Of a stretch of 64,000 nucleotides of DNA, positions 53,208 through 62,471 are shown in pieces (position 1 is the stretch's first letter; every line of letters begins with the position of its first letter). This DNA comes from Hyphomicrobiales bacterium (GTDB taxonomy: Bacteria > Pseudomonadota > Alphaproteobacteria > Rhizobiales > Rhizobiaceae): the NCBI GenBank assembly GCA_900471485.1, contig UCEU01000030.1, positions 1 to 64,000 on the forward strand, read 5' to 3'. The notes under the pieces are model-generated. The model made no database searches. It was not told the origin of the DNA and saw nothing but the letters and a program-made list of their open reading frames with translations. The position numbers were made by a program, and so were the translations under genes.

Positions 53208-53498
53208 ATGGCGAATTTGAATGCGATGTCTGACGATCAGGCTTGTTCCAGCGAGGATCGGGAACCCGACGCCTGCATCTCGGACTTCATGTTGATCGAC
53301 GACCAGGAGCGTTCAACTGAACTCGTTGAGCTGGTTTACTTGCTAAAGCTCGGTGTAAAAACAAACCTCCGCTGGCTTGCAAGAGAAGAACCGGAGATCG
53401 ACGCCGCCCGCAAAACGTCAGCACGGTTGTGCGAGTACGTAGATCGCCTCCAATCACTAATCGCTACGGGGAACCCGGATCGTTTAGAGCGCCTATAG
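53208..53498 (+). CDS. small hypothetical protein upstream of the third STAND regulator
   Basis: 96-aa acidic protein starting MANLNAMSDDQ. It is helical in the second half (LVELVYLLKLGVKTNLRWL), with no known family and a weak ribosome site. An upstream in-frame start at 53091 gives an N-terminus that looks non-native. Each STAND regulator here has a small ORF just upstream, which is the main support beyond frame length. Confidence 0.45.
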   Translation: MANLNAMSDDQACSSEDREPDACISDFMLIDDQERSTELVELVYLLKLGVKTNLRWLAREEPEIDAARKTSARLCEYVDRLQSLIATGNPDRLERL

Positions 53499-53662
53499 GC
53501 GTGAGCGAGAAGACTGCAGCCTAAACGGCCAAAATTCCCCGGTTACTGGGATTTCCGGTTGTTTTGTCGCGCTTGCCTACATCAACGTGGGCGTTGCTTT
53601 AAATCCAAGCAGATGTGATATCCGTCAACGAGTTAGGTTTTGACGAGGTCTGCGGTTCGACG

Positions 53663-56410
53663 ATGGCTATCATTAGGTTCGGTACATTTGAACTCGATCT
53701 TGTCAACAAAACGCTGACGGAATCGGGTCGACCGTACCAACTTGGAAAAAAGGCGCTCGAGCTACTCGTAGCTCTCGCCAGTAAAGCCGGCGAAATTGTT
53801 TCCAGGGAAGAGCTACTGAAAGCGGCCTGGCCCACGACGACAGTCGACGAGGGAGCCTTGCGGGTCCATCTTATGACACTCAGGAAGGCGCTCGGCCAGT
53901 ACAGCGAGCAGCGGTATATCGAAAACATAGCGGGACGAGGCTACGTTTTCGTCGCGCCGGTGGAATTTCTCGTCTCGGGTTCTGCCCCTCAGGCAGTGCC
54001 GGCGATGATCCCAGAGAGCAATCTACCGCGTTTTGCGACCCGTCTGATTGGGCGCGAGGAATTCATCGCGACGAGTGTGGCCGCCCTAGCAGCCACGAGA
54101 TTGCTGACCATAGCGGGCGCGGGAGGGATAGGCAAAACCGCCGTCGCGCTGGAAATGGCCGCGCGTGTTCAGTCATCCAGACGCGTCGTGTTTGTGGATT
54201 TGGCAGTATTGCAAGACGGCCGTTTACTTATGCCAACGCTCGCGTCTTCACTTGGGCTGGTTCTATTCACGAACGACTACAGGCAGGCGGTTCTCAATTC
54301 CCTTCAGGAAAGTGACATCCTTTTTCTGTTCGACAACTGCGAGCATTTAATCGAGACCGTCGCGGTCGAAGTTGATCAAATTCTCAAAGCTACCGCACGT
54401 GTTTCGATAATAGCTACAAGTCGGGAACCGCTGAGGGTGGGGGGCGAACGTGTTAGACAATTGCCTTCCCTCCCCGTCCCCGACCTCGGGGCGTCAATGA
54501 ACGAGCTTCTCTCTGTTCCCTCCGTCGAACTGTTCGTGGAGTCGGTCAGGCTTGCTTCAGACGTCGACGATTTTCGAGACGAAGAGAGCCTGGAGGCGGT
54601 TGCCGCGATCGTGCGTAGCCTGGATGGCATCCCCTTGGCGATTGAGCTGGCTGCGTCTCGCGTGAGCAGCCTCGGCCTCAAAAGCGTTCTCGGCTCACTG
54701 GACGATCCGCTATCGATTCTGCGCAGGGGACGGCGTACCGCTCCGCCACGGCAGCAGACTCTCCGGGCGACGTTGGACTGGAGTTACGAAAGCCTCAATA
54801 CCGACGAAAGAGAACTCTTTGCTGCCATTGCCGTTTTTCCCGGCACGTTCTCGGAGCAGGCCGCAGAGTTTCTCGTTCGGGAGAGGCTGTCCGGTGAGAG
54901 CTTCGACAATGCGTTCGACGGCCTTCTTCTTAAATCCCTCATCGCAGTTTCAAGCGCGGACGGTCGGTATCGGCTTCTGGATACGACGAAGAGTTATGCG
55001 TTGGAGAAGCTTGTCGCCGGCGCTTTCGAACTGCCTAATCGCTATGCGCACGCCCAATACTGCCGCGAAGAGCTCTTGAGGGCGGACTACGACTGGCGCG
55101 GGCTTTCCACGGGCGACTGGCTAAGGCGCTACGCCACACTGATTAATGATCTGCGCGCAGCAGTCGAATGGTCGAGCTCGCCTCGGGGAGACCTCGACCT
55201 AGCGGTGGAGCTTGTAGCGATATCCGACACTGTTTGGGTACAACTCGGCGCGATGAACGAGCAGCTCGTCGCCGTAGAGGACGCGATCGGCCATCTTCCT
55301 TCAACACGGCATTCCGGGACCGAAATCGAACTCCTACTGAGGATTGCGAGAGGGAGCGCCATGTATCATATCGGGGGCTTCCGGAGCGACGGGGAAGCCA
55401 GTTCCGAGTTTGAGCGAGCTGCGGTGATAGCCGAACGGCTCGGCAACCCAAGCCGCATTATGCGCGCGTACGGAGGAATGGCTTCAGTCGCAAGCTCGAA
55501 AGGCAGATATCTCCACTCGATCGCCATCGCGACCGATCTGCAGAAGCGATTTCCCGGGGCGCTTAGCTATAGCAGGCTGCTTGAGCACAATTACCTGTTT
55601 CATGGAGATCTGAAATCCTCTCGCGAACAGGCGGACCTGTCGCTGTTCGAAGCCAGCCGCGCGGTTCGCACGACGCAGAACTACGGCACGGGCTATGATC
55701 AAGGGACGATCGCGAGGTCGGTTATCACGATGATCGATTTCCTCGAGGGGAAAGTAGATCGCAGCCTATCCGGTATCGATGAACTGATCGCCGACTGCGA
55801 ACGGCTCGGCCATTCGATATCGACTTGTCTTATGCTGTGCTTGAGCGCTGTTCCCATAGCCTATCTCGCGGGTCAAACCGAAATAGCACGGTCAAGGCTG
55901 GATGCGGTGAAGCGGATTGCCGGAAAGGACATGCTAGTAAGATGGCAGGAGTGGGTCGACGGCTATGGACTCGTCGTGCCCGAGGATACTCAGACCGAAG
56001 GAATGCAGACGGCGTTGCAGGAGGCGCTGCTGGACGGGGTCGGCATGCGGCTCGAATACATGACGGTGCTTGCCGGATGCAGGGCTTCTCAAGCGGCCGT
56101 AGAGCGCGCTTTATCCGGAGACGCCGGATGGTGCAGGCCGGAACTACTACGTCTCAAGGCAGTATCACTCATAAAGCGCGACCCCGCGGAAGCTCGAACG
56201 GTCCTTGCAGGAGCGATCGGTCTGGCGCGCTCTATGGGCGCGGTAATATGGGAGCTCCGCTGCGCTATTTGCTTGGTCCACTTGGCAACGCCAGCTGAAG
56301 CCGTCTCGGCCATGCGGGACCTTGAGTTGGCGTTGGAGAAGGTCGAGTGCAGCCGCACCATCCCTGACATTGAGATCGCGCGCACGCTTTTGGCAGAACG
56401 AAGCACATAG
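53663..56410 (+). CDS. winged-helix/NB-ARC/TPR (STAND) transcriptional regulator
   Basis: 915-aa paralogue of 23441-26176. Winged helix (about 1-98; GALRVHLMTLRKALGQ, IAGRGYVFVAP). NB-ARC ATPase with Walker A GAGGIGKTAVALEMA, IATSREPLRV, GIPLAIELAASRV and RQQTLRATLDWSYESL. Helical-repeat sensor region to the end. The ATG at 53663 begins the winged helix exactly as in the other copies; a GTG 48 bases upstream is possible. The 239-aa protein gene follows 113 bases downstream on the same strand and is the likeliest target. Confidence 0.9.
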   Translation: MAIIRFGTFELDLVNKTLTESGRPYQLGKKALELLVALASKAGEIVSREELLKAAWPTTTVDEGALRVHLMTLRKALGQYSEQRYIENIAGRGYVFVAPVEFLVSGSAPQAVPAMIPESNLPRFATRLIGREEFIATSVAALAATRLLTIAGAGGIGKTAVALEMAARVQSSRRVVFVDLAVLQDGRLLMPTLASSLGLVLFTNDYRQAVLNSLQESDILFLFDNCEHLIETVAVEVDQILKATARVSIIATSREPLRVGGERVRQLPSLPVPDLGASMNELLSVPSVELFVESVRLASDVDDFRDEESLEAVAAIVRSLDGIPLAIELAASRVSSLGLKSVLGSLDDPLSILRRGRRTAPPRQQTLRATLDWSYESLNTDERELFAAIAVFPGTFSEQAAEFLVRERLSGESFDNAFDGLLLKSLIAVSSADGRYRLLDTTKSYALEKLVAGAFELPNRYAHAQYCREELLRADYDWRGLSTGDWLRRYATLINDLRAAVEWSSSPRGDLDLAVELVAISDTVWVQLGAMNEQLVAVEDAIGHLPSTRHSGTEIELLLRIARGSAMYHIGGFRSDGEASSEFERAAVIAERLGNPSRIMRAYGGMASVASSKGRYLHSIAIATDLQKRFPGALSYSRLLEHNYLFHGDLKSSREQADLSLFEASRAVRTTQNYGTGYDQGTIARSVITMIDFLEGKVDRSLSGIDELIADCERLGHSISTCLMLCLSAVPIAYLAGQTEIARSRLDAVKRIAGKDMLVRWQEWVDGYGLVVPEDTQTEGMQTALQEALLDGVGMRLEYMTVLAGCRASQAAVERALSGDAGWCRPELLRLKAVSLIKRDPAEARTVLAGAIGLARSMGAVIWELRCAICLVHLATPAEAVSAMRDLELALEKVECSRTIPDIEIARTLLAERST

Positions 56411-56523
56411 AACGGGCCCCTTCCCCACTCCGTGGGTGTCCAATCTTACAATGATGTCAGGTCCGATCCTCGTAGAGAAAGGGAGCGTTAAAGCTTTAAA
56501 CTCTCTAGCCAAGGAGCAATTGC

Positions 56524-57243
56524 ATGAAAGACCTGTTAGACATCGCCATCGAGGCGCATGGGGGGATGGAGCAGTTTCAGAAATTCTCTTACCTGACGGC
56601 CAAACTCCACCAAGGCGGCGTCCTCTGGGGTCTCAAGGGTAAGGCCGAAGTCCTGGTGGACTGCCACGTCAAGGTGGACCTCAAGAAGGAATGGGTATCA
56701 CATTGGCCCTTCGCCCCGACCGACAACAAGTCGGCGTTTACTCCCGGCCGCGTGACGATCGAGACGCCTGAGGGCGCTGTTGTCGAGGAGCTTCTCGATC
56801 CCCGGAAGTCCTTCGAGGGCTACGAAATGGAGACTCCGTGGAGCAACCCGCAGGTCGCTTACTTCTCCGGTTACACGATGTGGACCTACCTGACGTCGCC
56901 ATTCATCCTCAAGCGGCCGGGTGTGGTTTGCAACGAGATCGAACCCTGGCACGAAAACGGGAAGACCCTGCGTCGCCTTCACGTTCGATTCCCCGAAGAG
57001 ATCGCCACACACAGTACCGAGCAGACCTTTTACTTCGACGAGGACGGCATCCTGTATCGCCACGACTACGAAGTGGACATTCAGGGCAAGAACGCAGCCG
57101 CCCGCTACCTTACCGATCCGGTCAAGGTCGACGGAATCATTCTCCCGTCGAAAATGCGTATCTATCCGCGCAAGCCGGACAACACGCCGCTCCCCGAGCC
57201 GCTCATCGTCTCGGTGGATCTGTCGGAATTCCATTTCGACTAG
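56524..57243 (+). CDS. uncharacterised 239-aa protein, paralogue of 17863-18582
   Basis: 239 aa, the same length as its paralogue, with conserved blocks IAIEAHGG, QGGVLWGLKG, ETPWS, YFSGYTMWTYL, WHENGKT, the RFPEE block, FYFDEDGILYRHDY and a C-terminal PLIVSVDLSEF. It lacks a signal peptide. AAGGAG lies upstream of the ATG. A strong terminator follows, so it is the end of the STAND-239 unit. The dehydrogenase next to it (SDR, opposite strand) and to its paralogue (zinc ADH) suggests a link to small-molecule redox metabolism. Function unknown. Confidence 0.82.
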   Translation: MKDLLDIAIEAHGGMEQFQKFSYLTAKLHQGGVLWGLKGKAEVLVDCHVKVDLKKEWVSHWPFAPTDNKSAFTPGRVTIETPEGAVVEELLDPRKSFEGYEMETPWSNPQVAYFSGYTMWTYLTSPFILKRPGVVCNEIEPWHENGKTLRRLHVRFPEEIATHSTEQTFYFDEDGILYRHDYEVDIQGKNAAARYLTDPVKVDGIILPSKMRIYPRKPDNTPLPEPLIVSVDLSEFHFD

Positions 57244-57276
57244 GACCGGCTGCCGACTATCATCAGTTTCTAAAAA

Positions 57277-57309
57277 AGGCCTCAGCGTGTCCGCTGAGGC
57301 CTTTCTTTT
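57277..57309. terminator. strong bidirectional intrinsic terminator
   Basis: Perfect 11-bp stem AGGCCTCAGCG/CGCTGAGGCCT with a TGTC loop. It is followed by TTCTTTT on the plus strand and preceded by AAAAAA, which reads TTTTTT on the minus strand. It ends both the 239-aa gene and the convergent SDR gene. Confidence 0.93.
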
Positions 57310-57350
57310 GTGCCGACTACATATGCCAGTTCGCCTTCGTCTCAGCGTGA

Positions 57351-58109
57351 TCAGACCGGGATAGGTTCAGCAACGAGTGCTTCGTTGAATTTGTTGACGA
57401 AGTCATGCTCCTTCGAGCCAGGATTGTCGCGGAGCATCTGGATTGCATCCACGTAAATGTCTTCGTTGTCGGTCGCGAGCTTTTCCATCGTCTCCTTCAC
57501 GAAGACGTCGAGAGGCATCGCACGCGGATCGCCGCTCTTCTTGATAAGATCCGTGTCGACCCATGGCGGAGCGATTTCGTGGACCTTGACCGAGGTGTCG
57601 CGAAGTGTGAAGCGCTGAGACATAGTGAAGGAATGGAGCGCCGCCTTAGTCGCGGAATAGACGGCATTGTAAGCCAGCGGGACGTATGCCAGCACGGAGG
57701 TGTTGTTGATAATGACCGCCGAAGGCTGCCTTTTGAGATGTTCGATCAGAGCGGATGTCATCCGGATCGGGCCGAGGAAGTTAGTGGTGACAATGTTCTG
57801 CATCGTCGCCTCGTCGATCGGCTTGGCCGCATCGTCGAATGGCATAATGCCTGCATTGTTGAACAGTACGTTCAGCGCCGGATAGTCGGCGACGATCTTG
57901 GCCGCGACCTTTTCGATGTTCGCGGGATCCGTGATGTCCATCTCATAGGCGGCCATGCCTGGATTTGCTTTGACGGTCTCGGCGAGGTTCGCCCTGCGGC
58001 GGCCTGAGATGATCACCTGGTTGCCCAGCTTGTGTAAGGCCTCGGCCAATCCACGGCCGATGCCAGAGCCGCCACCTGTGATGAGGATGGTGTTGCCAGT
58101 CAGTTTCAT
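57351..58109 (-). CDS. short-chain dehydrogenase/reductase (DltE-like)
   Basis: 252-aa classical SDR with intact catalysis: cofactor loop ITGGGSGIGRG, NNAGIMPF, Ser in INNTSVLA and YSATK (Tyr and Lys). Start at the second of two close ATGs because AAGGAG is 7 bases before it. It lies 58 bases downstream of an MFS gene on the same strand, so the two are probably cotranscribed under the TetR regulator. The substrate cannot be told. Confidence 0.94.
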   Translation of the reverse strand: MKLTGNTILITGGGSGIGRGLAEALHKLGNQVIISGRRRANLAETVKANPGMAAYEMDITDPANIEKVAAKIVADYPALNVLFNNAGIMPFDDAAKPIDEATMQNIVTTNFLGPIRMTSALIEHLKRQPSAVIINNTSVLAYVPLAYNAVYSATKAALHSFTMSQRFTLRDTSVKVHEIAPPWVDTDLIKKSGDPRAMPLDVFVKETMEKLATDNEDIYVDAIQMLRDNPGSKEHDFVNKFNEALVAEPIPV

Positions 58110-58167
58110 TGTCATTCTCCTTGGGGTTAGGTCGGTCTTAGAGGGATAGGTCGCCCGGAGACTCCGT

Positions 58168-59382
58168 CTAATGGGCGGGGGACGTGCTGGGAGCCGATGT
58201 CCTTGCAGCGAACCCGTAAAGCAGTATGAGGCCGAGAACCTCCGCCAGTGCGGCCGCGAGACCAAGGTCTGCTACCTGCCCCTGAGAGACGACAATCGAG
58301 CCGATCGCGCTCCCGAGAGCGAAGCCGCCGTACATCGACGAGGTATTGAGGGACAGTACGATGGGAGCCGATGCTTGCCCGCCAACCTGAATCAGGTGGG
58401 ACATCTGAGCGGGGAAAAAACCGAATACAGTCACGCCCCAAACCGCGACGGATATCACGATCGGAATGACTGCTTGGGCCGGCGATAGGAAGAAAGCCGT
58501 GAAAGAAAGAAGCAGAAACGCGCCAGTCAGGAGCACGAGGCTCCCCCCCATCACGACCCTCGCCCCTAGCTTGTCACTAAGTGCTCCGCCGCTAAAAATA
58601 CCTATTGCCGCGCTCACCCCCCACAAGCAAACAATGAAGCTGATGCCGTCGGGGCCAAAGTTGGCAACAGACTGGAGGTAAGGCGCGATATAGGTCCACA
58701 CGGTGTAGGCACCGATCGCCCAGAAAAGCGTTATCGATAAGCCAACCAATACCGAGGCACGTTTAGCGACCGCGAGCCGAGCCGAAAGGCTCGGGACCGC
58801 TATGCCGGCCCCCGCCGACCTATCTAGACCGACTACTAGACCCACAACGGCCACAAGAGCGAGGATGCCTACGCCGAGGAAAGTGACGCGCCACCCGAGA
58901 GCATTGCCCAAGAGCGATCCTATTGGGAGGCCCAGCGCGATGGCGATCGTCATCCCTCCATTGACGATGGCAAGCGCCTTGCCCCGCTTCTCGGGTGCAA
59001 TTAGAGCGCTGATCAGCGCGTTCGCATTGGGCGTGTATAGACCGGCTGCTATGGCCAGAAGCACGCGGGCCGCGAAAATGCCCCAGTAGCCACTCGACTG
59101 CCATGCAACGAGATTTGCCAGTGCAAAAAACACCATCGTCGAGATAAGCAAGCGACGCCTGTTCACGCCGCCGGAGAGCGTCGTCAGTATCGGCGAGCTG
59201 AAAGCCAGTGTCAGCGTGAAGACGGTTACAAGCGTTCCCAACGTCGCCACGGACAACTGCAAGTCTTCTGCCATTTTCGGCAGGAGGGGAACGATCATGA
59301 ACCCCTCCGTACCGATTGCGAATGTACCGAGCGCCATGACCCAGGCTGGCGCGAGCGATTGATTTCCATTTCCGGCGGGCAT
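58168..59382 (-). CDS. major facilitator superfamily efflux transporter
   Basis: 404-aa transporter with about twelve hydrophobic helices, DHA1/YdhP/AraJ-like: LGTFAIGTEGFMIVPLLPKMA in helix 1, SGGVNRRRLL in the loop 2-3 position and a second-half DKLGARVVMG. Start at 59382 follows GGAGAC. The promoter overlaps a perfect palindrome at 59419-59436, the presumed TetR operator. Likely exports a toxic compound or metabolite handled by the SDR. Confidence 0.92.
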   Translation of the reverse strand: MPAGNGNQSLAPAWVMALGTFAIGTEGFMIVPLLPKMAEDLQLSVATLGTLVTVFTLTLAFSSPILTTLSGGVNRRRLLISTMVFFALANLVAWQSSGYWGIFAARVLLAIAAGLYTPNANALISALIAPEKRGKALAIVNGGMTIAIALGLPIGSLLGNALGWRVTFLGVGILALVAVVGLVVGLDRSAGAGIAVPSLSARLAVAKRASVLVGLSITLFWAIGAYTVWTYIAPYLQSVANFGPDGISFIVCLWGVSAAIGIFSGGALSDKLGARVVMGGSLVLLTGAFLLLSFTAFFLSPAQAVIPIVISVAVWGVTVFGFFPAQMSHLIQVGGQASAPIVLSLNTSSMYGGFALGSAIGSIVVSQGQVADLGLAAALAEVLGLILLYGFAARTSAPSTSPAH

Positions 59383-59418
59383 GGCTTCAGGTCTCCAAAA
59401 AAAAGTTCGTTGCACACT

Positions 59419-59436
59419 AATACGACCAGTCGTATT
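59419..59436. promoter_or_regulatory. TetR-type operator palindrome
   Basis: AATACGACCAGTCGTATT: two perfect 8-bp arms around a 2-bp centre, midway between divergent MFS and TetR genes, 37 bases before the MFS start. Typical size and position for TetR-family repression of both genes. Confidence 0.85.
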
Positions 59437-59530
59437 ATACCGTCAATGCAGTTTATTTTTGCCGCGCCTTGCTGCCACGGACTTGAATCTCGTTTGGCCC
59501 GTTCTTATGCAGATGCTACTGGAGATCGCG

Positions 59531-60118
59531 ATGGTGAAGACTATTAGACAACAGATCGTGGACGCGGCCCAAGACCGTTTCAACGCGCTGGGCTACAGCG
59601 GTTGCGGCATACAGGAGATAGCCAATAGCGCTGGTGTTCCGAAAAGCAATTTCTACAACTACTTCAAGAGCAAAGAGCGATTGGCTCTTGAGGTTCTCGA
59701 AGGATATGTCGCATCCTCTAAGCGAGAAATATTGTCTGATCCCGCCCTTTCTCCTCTAGCTCGGATCGAGGCTCACTTCGGATTCTTCATCTCGCGATAT
59801 GAGAAGAACGGTTTTGACAGGGGCTGTCTCATTGGAAACCTTTCAGCCGAAAGTTCAGACAGCGTCCCACTTCTGAGGGTAGCGCTAAAAGACGCGCTGG
59901 CTTCATGGACCGACTTGCTTGCGAAGGTGATCGAAGAAGGGCAGACGCGCAATGAGATCAAACGCGGAATGAATCCGGTGGAGATGGCTCGCTTTTTGAT
60001 CAACAGCTGGGAGGGGACTGTCTTGCGAATGAAGCTTACGCGTGACCGTCGACCTCTGGACGATTTCATGTCCATTGCTATGGGTCTTCTGGATAACCGG
60101 ACGCCGCGCTTCGGTTGA
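59531..60118 (+). CDS. TetR-family transcriptional repressor
   Basis: 195-aa regulator. Helix-turn-helix in the first 50 residues (RQQIVDAAQDRFNALGYSG, IQEIANSAGVPKSNFYNYFKSKERLA). The C-terminal ligand domain resembles the TetR_C group of the AcuR/NemR type (SRYEKNGFDRGCLIGNLSAE), which includes sensors of reactive electrophiles; it has a Cys in GCLIGN that could be a sensing residue. The ATG at 59531 has GGAGAT just upstream; earlier in-frame starts encode a non-native extension. Confidence 0.93.
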   Translation: MVKTIRQQIVDAAQDRFNALGYSGCGIQEIANSAGVPKSNFYNYFKSKERLALEVLEGYVASSKREILSDPALSPLARIEAHFGFFISRYEKNGFDRGCLIGNLSAESSDSVPLLRVALKDALASWTDLLAKVIEEGQTRNEIKRGMNPVEMARFLINSWEGTVLRMKLTRDRRPLDDFMSIAMGLLDNRTPRFG

Positions 60119-60145
60119 GACGCGATTGGCGACCCAGCCTCCCCA

Positions 60146-61099
60146 CTAAGCCGAACCGCTCACAACCCGCGTATTGGTCTCGCCAGACGCCGCAGCGGCA
60201 ATGTCCGCCACCACAGAGAGAGCTAGCGACGATGCGTCCCTCGCCTTGTCGAAAATCCCGATAGGCGCTTTGATCCGAGATATCTCTTGGTCACTGTATC
60301 CCAATTCGAGAAGTCGCTCTTGTCGCCTGCCATGCGTTCGGCGGCTTCCCAATGCGCCTATGTAGAACGCCGGTTTTCTCAGCGCGGCTTCCAACGCGGG
60401 AAGCTCGGCATCCAAGTCGTGATCGAGCAAGACGACCGCGGTGAATTTGTCCAACGAGATGTCGGCAAGAAGTCGTCCGTGGAACTTCCCCACCAGATTG
60501 ACATCATAACCGGCTGCTTGCGCGACACGCGCAACAGCGTCGGCCTCCAGGCCGTTTCCTGAAACCACTATTCTGGTAACAGGTCGATATACCCTCGTGA
60601 ATCCGCTCGAGTTCCAACCTGTTCTTTCCTCCGTACTATACGTGAGGGTTTCCGATTCCGGGCTGTAGTGGAGCCCTGCGGCCCGTCGCGCGCCTATAAC
60701 ATCCAAGACCTGAGAGACCGGAGAGCTTTCCTTGAGGATATGAATGGAAAGCCTGATGCCGCCACCGCAGGGCAACACGAGGTCGAAGAATGGGGAGCCC
60801 TCACCAAGAAGAAGGAAGCGGTCATGCCCTGCCTTGAGCGCCTCGACCGCCTCCGCCGCGACAGCAGGCTCGGTGCATCCACCGGAGACGAATCCGCAAT
60901 AAAGGCCATCGATCCGAACGCTCATCTGCGCCCCAAGCGGTCGGGCCGCCCCTCCCCGTATCTCAACCAGAGTTACAAGCGCCACTGGGATGCCCGCCAA
61001 TAACGAGTCCCTGGCATGGCGCAAGATCTCCAGCGGATCATCCGAGATGAACTGGCTGCGTGGCCTATCTATTTCGACTATCTGACTATGCGATTTCAT
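60146..61099 (-). CDS. xdhC: XdhC-family molybdenum cofactor maturation protein
   Basis: 317-aa protein that binds, sulfurates or inserts the molybdenum cofactor into xanthine-oxidase-type enzymes. N-terminal XdhC/CoxI domain (VALVTLVEIRGGAARPLGAQM, GFVSGGCTE) and C-terminal Rossmann-type domain (ALGSRRTHGRR, IKAPIG). The start is set after the end of the cytochrome c gene, 79 bases downstream of its stop. Together with the cytochrome it forms the second half of the Ior system whose enzyme is at 39.6-42.3 kb. Confidence 0.92.
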   Translation of the reverse strand: MKSHSQIVEIDRPRSQFISDDPLEILRHARDSLLAGIPVALVTLVEIRGGAARPLGAQMSVRIDGLYCGFVSGGCTEPAVAAEAVEALKAGHDRFLLLGEGSPFFDLVLPCGGGIRLSIHILKESSPVSQVLDVIGARRAAGLHYSPESETLTYSTEERTGWNSSGFTRVYRPVTRIVVSGNGLEADAVARVAQAAGYDVNLVGKFHGRLLADISLDKFTAVVLLDHDLDAELPALEAALRKPAFYIGALGSRRTHGRRQERLLELGYSDQEISRIKAPIGIFDKARDASSLALSVVADIAAAASGETNTRVVSGSA

Positions 61100-61178
61100 T
61101 GAAGCGGCCTGGTTGGGTTCTTGTTGCAGGATTGGCCCAAGCACTATCTGTGCAGGCCACTCTCGGTCGCATTCTCGA

Positions 61179-62471
61179 TTAACGTGCCCCCGAAACCTGC
61201 TTCGCAGTGACGGTACCTTTTCGCCCGCTGAAGTGCTCCACGACGTAGTTTGCCAACGCCGCCACATCTTCATCCGAATATATCTTTGCGAAGGATGGCA
61301 TGGTTTTTCCTGGTGCGGTTTCGTGGTCCGAGGAACCCTGTAGGACTACGCGCAACACGTTACTCGCTGTCGGATCACTGAGAGCATGACCGCCGAGGAT
61401 CGCGGCCCGCGGATTGAACTGCCCTTCTCCATTCCAGCCATGACAGCTCGCGCAGGCTCCAGCATAGATGCTCTTGCCGGATTGATTGCTGGGGGAGACC
61501 TGCGTCGACTCTGCAGTCAGTTCGCCGTCATTACGCCGGACGGCTTTGAGATCGGGGGCTCCGGACACCGCCGGTACCGTACGGAGGTACGCTACGATTG
61601 CGTCAATATCGGATTGAGGTAGTTTGCTCAGGCTCAGATCAACAGCCTCTCGCATTGGACCTGCGGTCACGCCACGACCCTTGGCATGTCCTGCCGACAG
61701 CATTTCCGCTATCTGTTCGTCGCTCCATCCTCCAAGGCCGTATTCCTTGTCGGACGTGATGTTCCAAGCTTTCCAGCCATCGACATCGCCGCCAGAGAGG
61801 GCAACTCCCTGCTTTCTTTGGAACATCAAGCCACGTGGGGTATGGCATTCACCACAGTGAGCCAAGGCTTCGACGAGGTACGCGCCGTCGTTCCAGATCT
61901 TGTCTTTGCCAGCGTCCGGTTCAAACTGGCCCCGCGGGAGAAAGAGCAGCTTCCACCCACGCATCAGCGGCCTTTGATTGAAAGGAAATGCTAACTCGTT
62001 CGCCGGCGCTGACTCGGCCACCGGGATGACGGTCGCTAGATAGGCTTTGATGGCGAGAATGTCATCGGTCGAAAGAAGTGCGTAGGAGGTATAGGGAAAT
62101 GCGGGATAGAGATCCTCGCCGTGTTTTCCGACACCAGACCGCATAGCCCGCACGAACTCGGAGTCGCTCCAATTGCCAATACCAGCAGCGTTGTCTGGTG
62201 TGATGTTTGGCGAGTAGATCGTTCCGAACGGCAACTTGAATGCCAAGCCACCCGCGAAAGGCTTGCCGCCCTTGGTCGTGTGACATGCTGCACAATCCGC
62301 CGCGACGGTCAGGTACTCACCTCGAGCGATAAGTTCCTGGCCGGTCGGCTGTGCCTTGCTGGCCTCGACCTTTGGCAATCCATGAGGCCAGAAGAAGAAA
62401 CAGGCCGCGCCTAAAAGGCCTACGACCGCGATGGTACAGATACCGATGATATATTTCCGCCAGCGTACCAT
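61179..62471 (-). CDS. membrane-anchored tri-haem cytochrome c
   Basis: 430-aa periplasmic cytochrome with an N-terminal membrane anchor (about 7-28) and three c-type haem sites: CAACHTTKGG, CGECHTPRG and CASCHGWNG. Three-domain cytochromes of this type are the electron acceptors of alcohol, aldehyde and isoquinoline dehydrogenases. No dehydrogenase gene lies beside it, so the periplasmic IorAB enzyme is the natural partner. Its upstream region carries the motif found at iorA with 18 of 19 positions identical. Confidence 0.94.
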   Translation of the reverse strand: MVRWRKYIIGICTIAVVGLLGAACFFFWPHGLPKVEASKAQPTGQELIARGEYLTVAADCAACHTTKGGKPFAGGLAFKLPFGTIYSPNITPDNAAGIGNWSDSEFVRAMRSGVGKHGEDLYPAFPYTSYALLSTDDILAIKAYLATVIPVAESAPANELAFPFNQRPLMRGWKLLFLPRGQFEPDAGKDKIWNDGAYLVEALAHCGECHTPRGLMFQRKQGVALSGGDVDGWKAWNITSDKEYGLGGWSDEQIAEMLSAGHAKGRGVTAGPMREAVDLSLSKLPQSDIDAIVAYLRTVPAVSGAPDLKAVRRNDGELTAESTQVSPSNQSGKSIYAGACASCHGWNGEGQFNPRAAILGGHALSDPTASNVLRVVLQGSSDHETAPGKTMPSFAKIYSDEDVAALANYVVEHFSGRKGTVTAKQVSGAR

